Below are positions 63,921 through 64,000 of a stretch of 64,000 nucleotides of DNA, piece after piece. The notes under the pieces are model-generated. The model ran no database searches. It was given only the letters and a program-made list of their open reading frames with translations, and was not told the DNA's origin. The translations under genes were made by a program, and so were the position numbers. Positions within the stretch are counted from its first letter, which is position 1, and each line of letters begins with the position of its first letter. This DNA comes from Chroococcopsis sp964623815 (GTDB lineage: Bacteria; Cyanobacteriota; Cyanobacteriia; Cyanobacteriales; Microcystaceae), in the NCBI GenBank assembly GCA_964623815.1, contig CAZUVR010000012.1, positions 21,953-85,952 of the forward strand, given 5' to 3'.

Positions 63921-64000
63921 CTAACTATATGTAATATTCCCGTTAGTCTTGAGTAATCCTTCATATACCTCAATATATCGCCGCGCTTGAAGTTCGATCG
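63921..64000 (-). CDS. C-terminal end of a glycosyltransferase (runs off the window)
   Basis: On the minus strand, one frame from the window end reads IELQARRYIEVYEGLLKT... and stops at TAG (63923-63921). The ARRYIEVYEGLL ending is typical of GT4 glycosyltransferases (…Y.E.Y..L). It fits a further transferase gene upstream of the FkbM gene. Only about 25 residues are in the window. Confidence 0.55.
   Translation of the reverse strand, partial: IELQARRYIEVYEGLLKTNGNITYS

Overview
The window is a cyanobacterial chromosome segment. The evidence is the many GCGATCGC-type (HIP1-like) palindromes, the cyanobacterial order of the ribosomal-protein cluster (no rpmD, rpsJ or rpsN inside it; truA between rplQ and rplM), a cyanobacterial-type short KdpD, the DUF3038/DUF4335 pair, an LpxD and a Prx-Grx fusion. 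It is a draft scaffold with three runs of exactly 100 N. No tRNA, rRNA, CRISPR array or intact insertion sequence was seen.

Layout: 0-1.3 kb, DUF3038/DUF4335 pair; 1.3-3.8 kb, ppsA; 4-10.2 kb, an ABC-2 permease, two histidine kinases (one hybrid, one with an unusual extracytoplasmic C-terminal half) and an unknown membrane-anchored protein; 10.6-11.3 kb, cobA; 11.3-16.2 kb, a leftward operon (propeller-like protein, AI-2E family protein, solute-binding protein, DUF2079 protein); 16.3-19.6 kb, a circularly permuted ATP-grasp / alpha-E / transglutaminase operon; 19.8-21.2 kb, peroxiredoxin-glutaredoxin and Dps (oxidative stress); 21.2-22.5 kb, a degenerate Ser/Thr-kinase-like protein; 22.6-31.2 kb, the high-affinity K+ uptake locus kdpD | kdpA-kdpB-kdpF/G-kdpC followed by a histidine kinase and a LuxR-type response regulator.

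31.2-38.9 kb is accessory and AT-richer by eye: a decayed nuclease-like gene tail, a BrnT/BrnA toxin-antitoxin pair with a palindrome in its promoter region, and a compact four-gene operon encoding a von Willebrand A protein, a large tubulin/FtsZ-like GTPase with a SHOCT tail, a MotA/TolQ/ZorA-like membrane protein with a long coiled tail, and a MotB/OmpA/ZorB-like protein. This looks like a peptidoglycan-anchored, ion-driven motor joined to a cytoskeletal GTPase. It resembles the Zorya defence motor and the predicted FtsZ-like membrane-remodelling operons, but lacks the Zorya effectors. It is the most interesting system in the window.

38.96-40.3 kb is a DUF1254 protein. From 56.4 down to 40.55 kb, on the minus strand, runs the ribosomal supercluster rplC-D-W-B-rpsS-rplV-rpsC-rplP-rpmC-rpsQ-rplN-X-E-rpsH-rplF-R-rpsE-rplO-secY-adk-infA-rpmJ-rpsM-K-rpoA-rplQ-truA-rplM-rpsI-rpmE, with a good promoter upstream of rplC and terminators after secY and rpmE. 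Several spacers are invaded by heptamer-repeat hairpins. 56.7-64 kb carries ggt, lpxD, a set of glycosyltransferases and an FkbM methyltransferase (surface polysaccharide), and the tail of a further glycosyltransferase runs off the window end.

Two of the three N gaps (in kdpA and kdpB) are flanked by the same 55 bp on both sides. Removing 155 bp at each restores full-length in-frame genes, so these are assembly artefacts rather than broken genes.
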